Shown here: one piece after another, positions 54,504 to 63,841 of the stretch
How the letters are laid out: each line of letters opens with the position of its first letter
How positions within the stretch are numbered: the stretch's first letter is position 1
Assembly: GCF_900101335.1 (NCBI RefSeq)
Contig: NZ_FNKA01000001.1
Location: 434,001-498,000 of the forward strand
Length of the DNA: 64,000 bases
Origin: Quadrisphaera sp. DSM 44207
GTDB taxonomy: Bacteria; Actinomycetota; Actinomycetes; Actinomycetales; Quadrisphaeraceae
Direction: 5' to 3'
Notes under the pieces: model-generated
Databases searched by the model: none
What the model was told of the DNA's origin: nothing
What the model saw: the letters and a program-made list of their open reading frames with translations, nothing else
Program-made: the position numbers and the translations under genes

Positions 54504-55382
54504 TCAGCTGACGGCCGCGGGCTGCCTCTGCTCGCCGACGTCCTGCCGCTCGCCGACGTCCTGCTGCCCGCCGGCGTCCTGCTGCCCGCCCGCGTCGGGC
54601 TGCTCGCCGGCGTCCTGCTGCCCGCCCGCGTCGGGCTGCTCGCCGGCGTCCTGCTGCCCGGTGGCCCGGGCGATCGCGCTCGCCTCGTCGGCGTCCCCGG
54701 CCAGGCGCAGGACGCCGTAGCTCCAGCCGCGGCGCCGGTAGACGACGCTGGGGCAGCCCGTGGTCGCGTCGGTGAACAGGTAGAAGTCGTGCCCCACGAG
54801 CTCCATCTCGGCGAGCGCGTCGTCGAGGCTCATGGGCCGCGCGACGTGCACCTTCTCGCGGATGACCACCGGGGACTCCCCGAGCGGGTACTCCGCCACC
54901 GTCTCGTCGCCGGCGTCGCCGGCGTCGCCGGCGTCGCCGGCGTCGCCCGTCGCGGCGTCGCGGGCGGCGGCGTCCGGCCCTGCGGCGACGCCCTGCGCCG
55001 CTCCCGTGCCGTCGGCGGCCGTGGCGGCGGCCAGGGCGCTGGTGGCCTGGTGCACGGAGTCCGGGGTGCGGCGGCCGTGGTGGACCTTGCGCCGGTCCCC
55101 GGCGCGGCGCAGGCGCTCGAGCAGCTTCGTCGTGGCCTCGTCCAGGGCGCTGTACGCGTCAGCGGCGCAGGCCTCGGCGCGAACGACGGGACCCTTGCCC
55201 CGCAGCGTCAGCTCGATGCGCTCGCAGCTGTGGGCCTGCCGCCGGTTCAGCTCGTGGGTGATCCCGACCTCCAGACGGTGCGCCTTCGGCGCGAGCTGCC
55301 CCACCTTGGTGAGCTTCTCCTCCAGATGACGGCGGAATCGCCCCGTGACTTCGGTGTGACGGGCAGTGACCACGATCTCCAC
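54504..55382 (-). CDS. hpf: long-form ribosome hibernation promoting factor
   Basis: A 292-residue protein. S30AE domain (residues 1-105: VEIVVTARHTEVTGRFRRHLEEKLTK) and the C-terminal dimerisation domain (ESPVVIREKVHVARPMSLDDALAEMELVGHDFYLFTD) that pairs 70S ribosomes into 100S. Between them a GDA repeat; beyond residue 235 a 55-residue QQDAGEQPDAGG tail not normal for the family, encoded by 36-bp tandem repeats. GTG after GGAGGTCGATC. Same place (beside secA) as Rv3241c. Confidence 0.93.
   Translation of the reverse strand: MEIVVTARHTEVTGRFRRHLEEKLTKVGQLAPKAHRLEVGITHELNRRQAHSCERIELTLRGKGPVVRAEACAADAYSALDEATTKLLERLRRAGDRRKVHHGRRTPDSVHQATSALAAATAADGTGAAQGVAAGPDAAARDAATGDAGDAGDAGDAGDETVAEYPLGESPVVIREKVHVARPMSLDDALAEMELVGHDFYLFTDATTGCPSVVYRRRGWSYGVLRLAGDADEASAIARATGQQDAGEQPDAGGQQDAGEQPDAGGQQDAGGQQDVGERQDVGEQRQPAAVS
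54539..54660 (-). repeat. 36-bp tandem repeat in the 3' end of hpf
   Basis: Two full and several partial copies built from ggcgtcctgctgcccg units; a separate run of five 9-bp units (tcgccggcg) is at 54907-54950. Confidence 0.8.
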
Positions 55383-55597
55383 GATCGACCTCCGTGCAGC
55401 TCCAACGACGGTCCGCGCGCCCGGGCCGGGGCGCGGAAGAGCGGTCAGGTGGGGAGCGACCACCCCCTCGCCGGCGAGGGGCGGGGTGCGCGGGGCAGCG
55501 GGCGAGGGCCGCGACGGAGTCCGCAGACCCGCCGCCGCACGGGCCGCAGGAGGCCTCGGTCTGGCAGGCGCTCGCGCTGGTCTGCCATGGTGGGACG

Positions 55598-56365
55598 CTA
55601 GTCCCGCGCCAGGGGCGCAGCCACCTGCGGCCACCCGTCCGCGCCGCTGCACCGGCGGGTCTGCGGAACACGCCGCGGCGTGGCCGCCACGACCGCCGCG
55701 TGCACCTGCGCCGCCCCCGCGGCCCGCAGCGCGCGAGCGCCCTCCGCGAGCGTCGCGCCGGTGGTCACGACGTCGTCGACGAGCACGCAGCGCAGCCCGG
55801 CCGCGCTGCGGCCCCGTCGCAGCGCGTGCGCCCCGGCGAGGTTGAGCGCCCGCGCGGCGGCGTCCAGGCCCGCCTGGTCGTGCAGGGCGCGCGCCGGGCG
55901 CAGCAGCGGCGCGACGCGCACGTCCTGCCCGTCGGCGCGCATCCGGGCGGCGGCGGCACCGGCGAGGTCCGCGACGACGTCCCGCCCGCGCCGGCGCACC
56001 GACGCCCGGGCGGAGGGGACGGGCACGAGCACCCACGGCGCCCCCGCGGGACCCGCCTCCAGCGCCGCCGTCGCCGCGCGGGCCAGGGCCGGGCCGAGCC
56101 AGCGCAGCACGTCGGAGCGCCCGCCGTCCTTGAACGCCACGACCGCCTCGCGCACCGGGCCCTCGTACGCCGCCGCCGCCCACGTCGGCGGGCAGCCCGG
56201 CGCCGGTGGGCGGGCGCGCGGGGCCACCTCTCCCGGCCCGGCGCGCAGCGGGCGCCGGCAGGCGCGGCACAGGACGACGTCCGGCGCACCGCACCCCGCG
56301 CACGCCACCGGCAGCACCACGGCCAGCAGGGCCGACCAGGCGCTCGGCGGCGCGTCGGGTCGCAT
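55598..56365 (-). CDS. ComF-family phosphoribosyltransferase
   Basis: A 255-residue protein with an N-terminal zinc knuckle (CAGCGAPDVVLCRACRRPL) and a PRTase domain with the PRPP loop CVLVDDVVTTGATL and RRRGRDVVADLA. ComF proteins function in DNA uptake or repair. It corresponds to Rv3242c in the same gene order. ATG 56365 (or GTG 56368). The 215 bp to hpf hold only a possible TAGCGT box on the minus strand. Confidence 0.9.
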   Translation of the reverse strand: MRPDAPPSAWSALLAVVLPVACAGCGAPDVVLCRACRRPLRAGPGEVAPRARPPAPGCPPTWAAAAYEGPVREAVVAFKDGGRSDVLRWLGPALARAATAALEAGPAGAPWVLVPVPSARASVRRRGRDVVADLAGAAAARMRADGQDVRVAPLLRPARALHDQAGLDAAARALNLAGAHALRRGRSAAGLRCVLVDDVVTTGATLAEGARALRAAGAAQVHAAVVAATPRRVPQTRRCSGADGWPQVAAPLARD

Positions 56366-56451
56366 CACCGCGCCAGCCTCGCCGTCGCGTCCCGCGCCCG
56401 CCCCGACCCCCGCCGCGCCTGTGGACGGCGGGACGACGGCGCGCCCTGTGG

Positions 56452-56511
56452 GCGGACGACGGCGCGGACGACGGGGCAGACGACGGGGCGGACGACGGGG
56501 CGGACGACGGC
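56452..56511. repeat. 12-bp tandem repeat, five copies, between comF-like gene and lpqB
   Basis: Five copies of gcggacgacggg with single-base changes, the whole intergenic gap apart from the ends. Hypervariable by slippage. Confidence 0.85.
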
Positions 56512-56519
56512 GGGCGCTC

Positions 56520-58355
56520 TCAGCCGGCGTGGGCCGGGTCCGCGCCGGCCGCACCCGGCACCGGCACCCACCGGCTGCCCGCCCGGTGCCACAGCGCGCC
56601 GTCCGCGCCGGCGAGCAGGATGCTCGCCCGCCCGGACCCGGCCGCCAGGGAGACCGGCTCCCCCGCCTGCTCCGGCGCGCCGAGGGAGGCCGCCCGCCCG
56701 CCGGTGAGCACCTGCACCGCGAGCGCGCCGTCAGCGACCACCGCGGCGGGGGCCGGGGCGCCGAGGACGGCGACGCTCGCCTCGTCGACCCACACCGCCT
56801 CGAGCGCGGTGGTCAGCCACGGCGTGGGCGGGGCCGCCTCGACCGACAGCAGCGCCGGCGCGCCGTCGGCGTCCCGCTGCACGGCGGCGACGTCGACGCG
56901 CACGCGCTCGGGCCCCTCCGCGCCCGCGGACGCCACGAGCACGCGCGCGCCGTCGCGGGAGGAGCGCAGGGAGAGCACGCGCCGCCCGGCCAGCCAGGGC
57001 GCCCCCACCTGCGCGACCCGCCCGTCGGGGCCGACGGCGGTCACGGCGCCGCCGGACTGCGCGGCGGTGGACCACACCCAGCCGTCGGGCCCGAAGGACG
57101 GCGCGGTAAGCTCCGCGCCCGCGAGCGCCACGACGGGCTCGGGCACCGCTCCTGCGGCGCCCTGGGTGAGCAGCAGCAGCTGCGAGCGCCCGGCGGCGAG
57201 CACCGCGTAGCGGTCGTCGAGCACGGCCGGGTCGCTGGCGCCCAGCTCCCCCAGGGCCGGCACGCCCGCGACGGGCACGAGCGCGCCGCCGCGCAGGCGC
57301 ACGAGCGCCCCCTGCGCCAGCAGCACCGGCGCCGGGTCCACGGCCGGGTCCCGGTGCAGCACCGGGCCCCTGCTGCCGCCCAGCTCGCCGCCCGCGACGG
57401 TGACCCGCACGGCGCTGACGGCGGGCAGCTGCCCCAGCGTGGCCGCCAGCTGCTGCTGCAGCAGCCCGCGGTCGTCGGGGTCGGCGTCCAGCAGGCGCTG
57501 GGGCAGGTCCACCCGGGCCTCGCCGTCCGCGACGACGACGCTGCTGCGGGCCGTGCCGGTGCCCGTCGGCAGGTCCGCCGGGAAGCCCGTGACGACACCC
57601 GGCGCCAGCCACGGGGAGGGCCCGCGCAGCAGCTCGGTGACCAGCGTGGTGGCCGCCGCCTGCCGGTCGGGCAGCCAGCGCACCTCGGGCACGAGGAAGC
57701 GGCGCGCGGGGTCGGCGAAGTACAGCTGGTAGGAGCGGAAGGAGAGCGTGAAGGCGGCGTCGTCGAGCAGCAGCAGGTCCGGGACCTCGGCGATGCGCCA
57801 CTGCCCCTCCTCGCGCACGAGGAGCATCCGCACCTCCTCCACGGCCCCCGGGGGCGCGGCGGCGTAGCGGCCCCGGTCGTCGACCGTCCCGCTCACCCGC
57901 ACGGTGATCGTCACCGTCACCGGCCCGGCGTCCGCCCGCGCGCCGCCGGCGGGGGCGCCCTCGGCGGCCCCCCGCGCGCGGGCGACGTCCTCGACCAGCT
58001 GCTGGCCGGCCTGCTCCGCCCGCAGCTCCGGGCCCCCGTCGGCGTGCACGACGGTGCGGGCCCCGGGGCGCCAGGTGCCGCGGCGGTCCGCGGACAGGTA
58101 CTGGCGGGCGGTGGCGAAGTCGTCCTCGACCCCCACCCCGGCGAGCAGGAAGCCGCGCACGAGGTCCAGCGGCGCCGAGCCGGGCGCGGGGCCGACCGGC
58201 TCGACGCGGAAGCGTCGCTCCTCCCCGCTCTCCGGCGCCGCGCCGGCGCGCACCGGCCCGGACGTCGGCATCGAGGCGCAGCCGGCGAGCGCGAGGACCA
58301 GCAGCGCGGCCAACGCGGCCAGCGCGGCCCGCGGCGCGCGCGCCCGCCTAGGCAC
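56520..58355 (-). CDS. lpqB: lipoprotein LpqB
   Basis: A 611-residue lipoprotein: lipobox LALAGCAS, cysteine 26, then GerMN-like domain (TVTITVRVSGTVDDRGRY to RVTVAG) and a C-terminal beta-propeller-like LpqB domain with WVWSTAAQSGG. In mycobacteria LpqB interacts with the extracellular part of MtrB. GTG start overlaps the mtrB stop by 8 bp. Confidence 0.95.
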   Translation of the reverse strand: MPRRARAPRAALAALAALLVLALAGCASMPTSGPVRAGAAPESGEERRFRVEPVGPAPGSAPLDLVRGFLLAGVGVEDDFATARQYLSADRRGTWRPGARTVVHADGGPELRAEQAGQQLVEDVARARGAAEGAPAGGARADAGPVTVTITVRVSGTVDDRGRYAAAPPGAVEEVRMLLVREEGQWRIAEVPDLLLLDDAAFTLSFRSYQLYFADPARRFLVPEVRWLPDRQAAATTLVTELLRGPSPWLAPGVVTGFPADLPTGTGTARSSVVVADGEARVDLPQRLLDADPDDRGLLQQQLAATLGQLPAVSAVRVTVAGGELGGSRGPVLHRDPAVDPAPVLLAQGALVRLRGGALVPVAGVPALGELGASDPAVLDDRYAVLAAGRSQLLLLTQGAAGAVPEPVVALAGAELTAPSFGPDGWVWSTAAQSGGAVTAVGPDGRVAQVGAPWLAGRRVLSLRSSRDGARVLVASAGAEGPERVRVDVAAVQRDADGAPALLSVEAAPPTPWLTTALEAVWVDEASVAVLGAPAPAAVVADGALAVQVLTGGRAASLGAPEQAGEPVSLAAGSGRASILLAGADGALWHRAGSRWVPVPGAAGADPAHAG

Positions 58356-59916
58356 GCTCGATCGCCGCCCGCTCGCGCAGCCCCAGCGGGGAGGCGCCCG
58401 CCGGCTCGCCCGCGCGCCGGGGCAGCACGAGCAGGAAGGACGCGCCGCCGTCGGGGACCCCGCAGGCCAGCAGCTGGCCCCCGTGCAGGTGCGCGTCCTC
58501 CAGGGAGATCGCCAGGCCCAGGCCCGTGCCGCCCGTGCTGCGGGCCCGGGCGGGGTCGGCGCGCCAGAAGCGGTCGAAGACGCGGGCGGCGTCCGCGGGC
58601 GAGAGGCCGACGCCGTGGTCGCGCACCCGCACCGCGACGGCGTCCGCGCTGACCGCGGTCTCCACGTGCACGGGCCGGCCCTCGCCGTGCTCGACGGCGT
58701 TGACGACGAGGTTGCGCAGGATCCGCTCGACGCGGCGGCGGTCGACCTCGGCGGTGCACGGCTCCAGCGGGCCGCGCACCTGCAGGCGGCTGCCGCGGCG
58801 CTCGGCCAGCGGCGCGGCCAGCTCCGCGGCCCGCTCGACGACGGCGCGCACGTCGACGACCTCCAGGTGCAGCGCCGCGGCGCCGGCGTCGAAGCGGCTG
58901 ATCTCCAGCAGGTCAGCCAGCAGCGCCTCGAAGCGGTCCAGCTGGGTGGCGAGCAGCTCCGCCGAGCGCGCCACCGCCGGGTCGAAAGAGCCGCGGGCCT
59001 CGTGGATCACCTCCCCCGCCATCCGGATCGTCGTCAGCGGCGTGCGCAGCTCGTGCGAGACGTCGGAGACGAACCGCTGCTGCAGCGTGCCGAGCTGCTC
59101 GAGGTCGCGGATCTGCTGCTGCAGGCTGTCGGCCATCGCGTTGAAGGAGCGCGACAGGCGCGCCAGCTCGTCCTCCCCGCGCTGCGCCATCCGCTCGTCG
59201 AGGTCCCCCGAGGCCAGGCGCTCGGCGACGTCCGCGGCCTGGCGCACGGGCTGGACCACCTGGCGGGCGACCACGGCGGCGACCGCGCCGACGAGGAGGA
59301 CGAGGACCGCCGCGCCGGCGAGCAGGACCCGCTGGACGGCCTCCAGCGTCGCCTGCTCGCGGGAGAGGTCGACGACGAAGTACAGCTCGTAGGGCCCGGC
59401 GATCGGCACGTCGATCATCTGCCCGACGGCCAGCGCCGGGGCCGTGCCGCCCGCGCCGTCCGGGATGTCCACGGGCCGGTACTGCTGTCCCGCGGAGGCG
59501 CGCACCGCGGCGCGCAGGTCCTCGGGCACGGCCGACGGCGGCACGAGCCCGCCGCGGAAGACGTCCCCGATCGCCGCGGGGTCGTCGTTGTCCGGAGGGC
59601 GCAGCAGCAGCACCACGCGGTCGCGCTCGGGCCCGACGCCCTCGAGCTGGCTGATCAGCAGCAGCGCCCGCTCGCGCACCTCCGCCGCGGTGTCCACGTC
59701 GGCGACGTCCAGGCGGTCCTGGGCGTCCGCGGCGTCGCGGGCGGCCTCCTGCAGCACCTGCGCGCGGCGGCTGTCGAAGAGCCGGTCGCCGATCTCCTCG
59801 GCCAGGACGACGCCCGCCGTGGTGACCGTCAGCAGGCCCAGGACGACGGTCGCGGCCACCACGCGCAGCTGCAGGGAGCGGCGCCACAGCCGCTGCAGGG
59901 CCCGCACGGCCTCCAC
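58348..59916 (-). CDS. mtrB: sensor histidine kinase MtrB
   Basis: A 522-residue kinase: TM1 (residues 17-38), extracellular sensor, TM2 (about 192-215), HAMP, HisKA with His in FVSDVSHELRTPLTTIRMAGEVI, N box LRNLVVNAVEHGEG, G1 DHGVGLSP and FWRADPAR. It phosphorylates MtrA. Downstream overlap couples lpqB. Confidence 0.97.
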   Translation of the reverse strand: MEAVRALQRLWRRSLQLRVVAATVVLGLLTVTTAGVVLAEEIGDRLFDSRRAQVLQEAARDAADAQDRLDVADVDTAAEVRERALLLISQLEGVGPERDRVVLLLRPPDNDDPAAIGDVFRGGLVPPSAVPEDLRAAVRASAGQQYRPVDIPDGAGGTAPALAVGQMIDVPIAGPYELYFVVDLSREQATLEAVQRVLLAGAAVLVLLVGAVAAVVARQVVQPVRQAADVAERLASGDLDERMAQRGEDELARLSRSFNAMADSLQQQIRDLEQLGTLQQRFVSDVSHELRTPLTTIRMAGEVIHEARGSFDPAVARSAELLATQLDRFEALLADLLEISRFDAGAAALHLEVVDVRAVVERAAELAAPLAERRGSRLQVRGPLEPCTAEVDRRRVERILRNLVVNAVEHGEGRPVHVETAVSADAVAVRVRDHGVGLSPADAARVFDRFWRADPARARSTGGTGLGLAISLEDAHLHGGQLLACGVPDGGASFLLVLPRRAGEPAGASPLGLRERAAIERA

Positions 59917-59929
59917 CGGGGCCGGCCCC

Positions 59930-60748
59930 TCAGGCGCCGTCGGCCGCGGCGCCCCCGGCCACGGCGCCCCCGGCTGCAGCGCCCCCGGCTGCAGGGCTCC
60001 CGGCTGCAGCGCTCTCGGCCGGCACGCCCTCAGCGCGGGCGCCGGGACCCGCGGCCGCGGCGCCGGACCCGCCGGCCCGGTAGCCCACCCCGCGCACGGT
60101 CAGCACGACCTCCGGGTGCTCGGGGTCGCGCTCGACCTTCGAGCGCAGCCGCTGCACGTGCACGTTGACCAGGCGCGTGTCGGCCGCGTGCCGGTAGCCC
60201 CACACCTGCTCCAGCAGCACCTCGCGCGTGAACACCTGCCACGGGCGGCGGGCGAGGGCGAGGAGCAGGTCGAACTCCAGGGGCGTCAGCTGCACCACCT
60301 CGTCGCCGCGGCGCACCTCGTGCCCGGCGGCGTCGATGGTCACCGGCCCGATGCGCAGCACCTCGGGCTCGGGCGCCTCGGTGCGCCGCAGCCGGGCCCG
60401 CACCCGCGCGACGAGCTCCTTGGGCTTGAAGGGCTTGGGCACGTAGTCGTCCGCGCCGGACTCCAAGCCCAGCACCACGTCGCCGGTGTCGGCGCGCGCG
60501 GTGAGCATGACCACGGGCACGCCGGACTCGGCCCGGATCTGCCGGCACACCTCGATCCCGTCGGTGCCGGGCAGCATGAGGTCGAGCAGGACGACGTCCG
60601 GGCGGGTCTCGCGGAACGCGGCGAGGGCGGCGGACCCGTCGGCGCAGAAGTCGACGTCCAGGCCCTCCCCGCGCAGGACGATGCCGATCATCTCGGCCAG
60701 CGCGGTGTCGTCGTCCACGACGAGCACGCGTCCTCTCATGGCCGCCAT
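59930..60748 (-). CDS. mtrA: response regulator MtrA
   Basis: A 272-residue OmpR-type regulator that aligns with mycobacterial MtrA from the first residue (MAAMRGRVLVVDDD): phospho-Asp in VVLLDLMLPG, ESGADDYVPKPFKPKELVARVRARLRR, and the winged helix LEQVWGYRHAADTRLVNVHVQRLRSK. The family ends after GVGYRAGG; here ~43 Ala/Gly-rich residues are added, from 15-bp repeats at 59950-60015. MtrA controls cell wall metabolism and cell division. 13 bp to mtrB. Confidence 0.97.
   Translation of the reverse strand: MAAMRGRVLVVDDDTALAEMIGIVLRGEGLDVDFCADGSAALAAFRETRPDVVLLDLMLPGTDGIEVCRQIRAESGVPVVMLTARADTGDVVLGLESGADDYVPKPFKPKELVARVRARLRRTEAPEPEVLRIGPVTIDAAGHEVRRGDEVVQLTPLEFDLLLALARRPWQVFTREVLLEQVWGYRHAADTRLVNVHVQRLRSKVERDPEHPEVVLTVRGVGYRAGGSGAAAAGPGARAEGVPAESAAAGSPAAGGAAAGGAVAGGAAADGA
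59945..60020 (-). repeat. 15-bp imperfect tandem repeats in mtrA 3' end
   Basis: Units around cccccggctgcagcg give the Ala/Gly tail of MtrA. Confidence 0.75.
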
Positions 60749-60843
60749 CGTCCCACCCCGGCGCGCCCGCCGTGACTCCTCTGCGCAGCGCTGCCCGCGT
60801 GGCAGGATGGCCGCGAGACCGAGGGCGACCTGGAGGCACCGGG

Positions 60844-61998
60844 ATGAGCGACGCGCACGGCTGGGCCGCCCCGTCGGGCGAGCCGGCCGGCACCCCGCCG
60901 CCCCCGGCCCAGCCCCCGGCCGGGCCGCCGCTGCAGCCCCCCGGCGCCCTCGGCACCCCCGGAGCCCCGGGCACCCCGGGCGGCGCGCAGGCCGCCGGGT
61001 GGGGCGCGCCGCCGGGGTGGACCGACGTCGGCCTGCCGCTGAAGCCGGGCATCGTGCCGCTGCGGCCGCTGAGCGCGCTGGAGGTCTACGACGGCGCGTT
61101 CCAGGCCGTGCGCACCGCCCCCGGCGCGATGCTCGGCGCGGCCGCGGTCGTCGTCACGGTCCTGTACGCGATCCAGACGGCCTTCGAGGTCCTCTCCGCG
61201 CAGTCGCTGGCGCCGCTGGCGGTCGACCCGGAGTCCGTGGAGTCCGTCGCGGAGCTGTCCGGGGCGCTGACGACCACGACCGTGAGCACCCTGGTCACCG
61301 CCGTGACCGAGCTGCTCGCGACCACGCTGCTCGCCGGGGTCGCCACCGTGGCGGTCAGCACGGCCGTGCTGGGCCGGCGCATCCCGTTCGGGGAGCTGTG
61401 GCAGCGCGTGCGCCCCCGCCTGCCCGCCCTGCTGGGCGCCGCGGTGCTGACCGTGCTCCTGGTCGTCGCGGTCGCGCTCGTGTGCCTGCTGCCCGGCATC
61501 CTGCTGCTGGTGCCCGCGTTCACCGGCGCCGACGACGGCCTGCTGGCGACCGGGGTGGTCCTCCTCGTGCTCGGCGGCCTCGCCGCCCTGGCCGCGGCGC
61601 TGTTCGCGGGCACCCGCCTGGCCCTGACGACCCCCGCCGTCGTGCTGGAGGGCCAGCCCGTCCTCGGCGGGATGCGCCGCTCCTGGGCGCTGACGCGACG
61701 CGGGTTCTGGCGGGTGCTCGGCGTCCTGGTGCTCGCCAACGTCGTGATGATGATCACCACCACGCTCATCGTCGCGCCCTTCAGCGTCCTCGGCCTCGTG
61801 CTCGCCGGTGCCGTGGCGGACCCGAGCAGCACCGCCTCCGCCCTCGCCGCGCTCGTCCCCCCGGCGGTGGGCGCCGTCCTGGCCTCGACCGTGCTGTACC
61901 CGCTGACCGCCGCCATCACGGCCCTGCTCTACATCGACCAGCGCATGCGGCTGGAGGGCCTGGACGTCGAGCTGGCACGGGCCGCCACCAGCGCGTGA
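60844..61998 (+). CDS. hypothetical membrane protein, Pro/Gly-rich N-terminus and six or seven helices
   Basis: A 384-residue protein: 60 residues of Pro/Gly repeats, then PLSALEVYDGAFQAVRTAPG and six to seven hydrophobic segments with a conserved LGGMRRSWALTRRGFWRVLG loop. This resembles the membrane domain of glycerophosphoryl diester phosphodiesterase-related proteins. The role is unknown. ATG follows GGAGGCACCGGG. It begins the operon that runs to the MoxR gene. Confidence 0.75.
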   Translation: MSDAHGWAAPSGEPAGTPPPPAQPPAGPPLQPPGALGTPGAPGTPGGAQAAGWGAPPGWTDVGLPLKPGIVPLRPLSALEVYDGAFQAVRTAPGAMLGAAAVVVTVLYAIQTAFEVLSAQSLAPLAVDPESVESVAELSGALTTTTVSTLVTAVTELLATTLLAGVATVAVSTAVLGRRIPFGELWQRVRPRLPALLGAAVLTVLLVVAVALVCLLPGILLLVPAFTGADDGLLATGVVLLVLGGLAALAAALFAGTRLALTTPAVVLEGQPVLGGMRRSWALTRRGFWRVLGVLVLANVVMMITTTLIVAPFSVLGLVLAGAVADPSSTASALAALVPPAVGAVLASTVLYPLTAAITALLYIDQRMRLEGLDVELARAATSA

Positions 61999-62642
61999 GC
62001 GCAGGTGTGCAGCCCAGCGCCGAGCAGGCCCGGGAGTGGGCGCGCCAGGAGCTCGCCGAGGCCGCCTACCGCGAGGCGCAGCCGGGGCTGCTGACCCGCC
62101 TCGTGGAGGCCGTCCTGGAGCGGCTGGGGCAGCTGCAGCTCCCGGCGGGCAGCGGGGTCGGCCAGCGCGTGGCCGTCGTCCTCCTGCTGCTCCTGCTCGC
62201 GGTGCTCGTGCTCGTCGCGCTGCGCGCGACCGGGCGGGTCTCCCGGCGAGCTCCCCGCCGCCTCGAGGGGGTGCTCGGCGGGAGCGCCCTGAGCGCCGCC
62301 GAGCACCGCGCCGCCGCCGACCGCGCCGCGCGCGCCGGGGACTGGCAGGAGGCGGTGCGGGCGCGCTTCCGGGCGGTGGTGACCGCGCTCGCCGAGCGGG
62401 ACCTCGTCGACGCCGCGCCCGGCACCACGGCCGCCGAGGCGGCGGCGGCGGCCGGGCGGGCGCTGCCGGACCTCGCCGCCGCCCTGGCGCAGGGGGCGCG
62501 GGCCTTCGAGGCGGTCAGCTACGGCGGCCGGCCCGCCAGCGCCGAGGACGACGCGCGCCTGCGCGCCCTGGACGACGCGGTCGCGGTCGCGCGCCCGGTG
62601 CTCCCGGGCGCGACGCCGGCCGGGCGCTCGGAGCGGGCGTGA
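61995..62642 (+). CDS. DUF4129 domain protein
   Basis: A 215-residue protein with one membrane segment (about 54-78, VAVVLLLLLLAVLVLVALRA) and a C-terminal DUF4129 domain (GDWQEAVRARFRAVVTALAERDLVDAAPGTTAAEAAA). DUF4129 proteins accompany MoxR/DUF58 complexes. GTG overlaps the previous stop. Confidence 0.88.
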   Translation: MSAGVQPSAEQAREWARQELAEAAYREAQPGLLTRLVEAVLERLGQLQLPAGSGVGQRVAVVLLLLLLAVLVLVALRATGRVSRRAPRRLEGVLGGSALSAAEHRAAADRAARAGDWQEAVRARFRAVVTALAERDLVDAAPGTTAAEAAAAAGRALPDLAAALAQGARAFEAVSYGGRPASAEDDARLRALDDAVAVARPVLPGATPAGRSERA

Positions 62643-63841
62643 GCCGCTGGCGCCGGGCGCGCCTGCCCGTGCTGCTCGCCGTGCTGCTCCTCGCCCTGCC
62701 CACCCTCGGCGTCGTCCTGGCCGGGCAGCGCCCCTCGCGGGGGCTGGACCCCGACAGCGCCGCGCCCGGCGGCGCCCGCGCGGTCGCCGAGGTGCTCCGG
62801 GAGCAGGGCGTGCCGGTGCAGCGCGTCGAGCGGGTCGCCACCGCCGCGCAGGCCCTCTCCGCAGCCGACGACGAGGGCGGCGCGGGGGGCGGCGCGGAGG
62901 GTGGCGCGACCCTCGTCGTCAGCGGCGTCGACGTGCTGTCCGCCGAGCGGTGGGAGGAGCTCGCCGCGCTCGGGGAGGACACCGGGGCCGACCTGGTGCT
63001 GCTCGCCCCGGGCGAGCCGGCGCTGGAGGTGCTCGCGCCCGACCTGGTGCTGGCCGGCGCGGACGACGACCCGCCCGCGGAGCCGCTGGCGGAGGAGGTC
63101 GTGGCCGCGGGCTGCTCCGACCCGGACGCCGCCGCCGCGGGCGAGGCGCTGGCCGGAGGGCTGCCGCTGCGCGCCGCCGTCGCGGGCGACCCGGCCGTCA
63201 CCACGTGCTTCGGCGGCTCCTACGCGGTGGTCGACGAGGGCGGGCGCGCGGTGCGGGTGCTCGGCCAGCCGGCGGTCGTGACCAACGAGCACCTGGACGA
63301 GGCCGGCCACGCGGCCCTGGCGCTGCGCGCGCTCGGGTCCTCCGCGCGCGTGGTGTGGCTGGTCGCCAACCCCCTCGACACCCGGCCCGGGGATCCGGCG
63401 GCCGGCCCGCTGGCGCTGCTGCCGCCGTGGGTGGACGCCGTGGCCGTGCAGCTGCTGCTCGCCGCCGTCGTGGCCGTGCTCTGGCGCGCCCGCCGGCTGG
63501 GCCGGCTCGTCGCCGAGCCGCTGCCCGTCGTCGTGCGCTCCGTGGAGGCCGTCGAGGGCCGGGCCGCCCTCTACCGCGCCGCGCGCGACCGCGCGGCGGC
63601 GAGCACCGCCCTGCGCGCGGCCGCCGCCGCCCGCCTCGGCGCGCGCCTGGGCCTGCCGGCGGGCACCCCCGCCGACCGGGTGGCGCACGCCGCGGCCGCG
63701 GCGTGCGGACGCGACCCGAGGGCCGTGGCGGCGCTGCTGGCCGGCCCGCCGCCGCGGGAGGACCGCGCCCTGGTCGCCCTCGCCGGCGACCTCGACGACC
63801 TCGAGAACGACGTCCGCTCCGCTGGGAGGCTGCTGCGATGA
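62639..63841 (+). CDS. DUF4350 domain protein
   Basis: A 400-residue protein with a signal-anchor (LPVLLAVLLLALPTLGVVLAG), a DUF4350 domain (SAAPGGARAVAEVLREQGVPVQRVERV) and a second membrane segment near 265-285 before a helical tail. Usually encoded in the same operon as MoxR and DUF58 proteins. GTGA and ATGA overlaps on both sides. Confidence 0.88.
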   Translation: MSRWRRARLPVLLAVLLLALPTLGVVLAGQRPSRGLDPDSAAPGGARAVAEVLREQGVPVQRVERVATAAQALSAADDEGGAGGGAEGGATLVVSGVDVLSAERWEELAALGEDTGADLVLLAPGEPALEVLAPDLVLAGADDDPPAEPLAEEVVAAGCSDPDAAAAGEALAGGLPLRAAVAGDPAVTTCFGGSYAVVDEGGRAVRVLGQPAVVTNEHLDEAGHAALALRALGSSARVVWLVANPLDTRPGDPAAGPLALLPPWVDAVAVQLLLAAVVAVLWRARRLGRLVAEPLPVVVRSVEAVEGRAALYRAARDRAAASTALRAAAAARLGARLGLPAGTPADRVAHAAAAACGRDPRAVAALLAGPPPREDRALVALAGDLDDLENDVRSAGRLLR

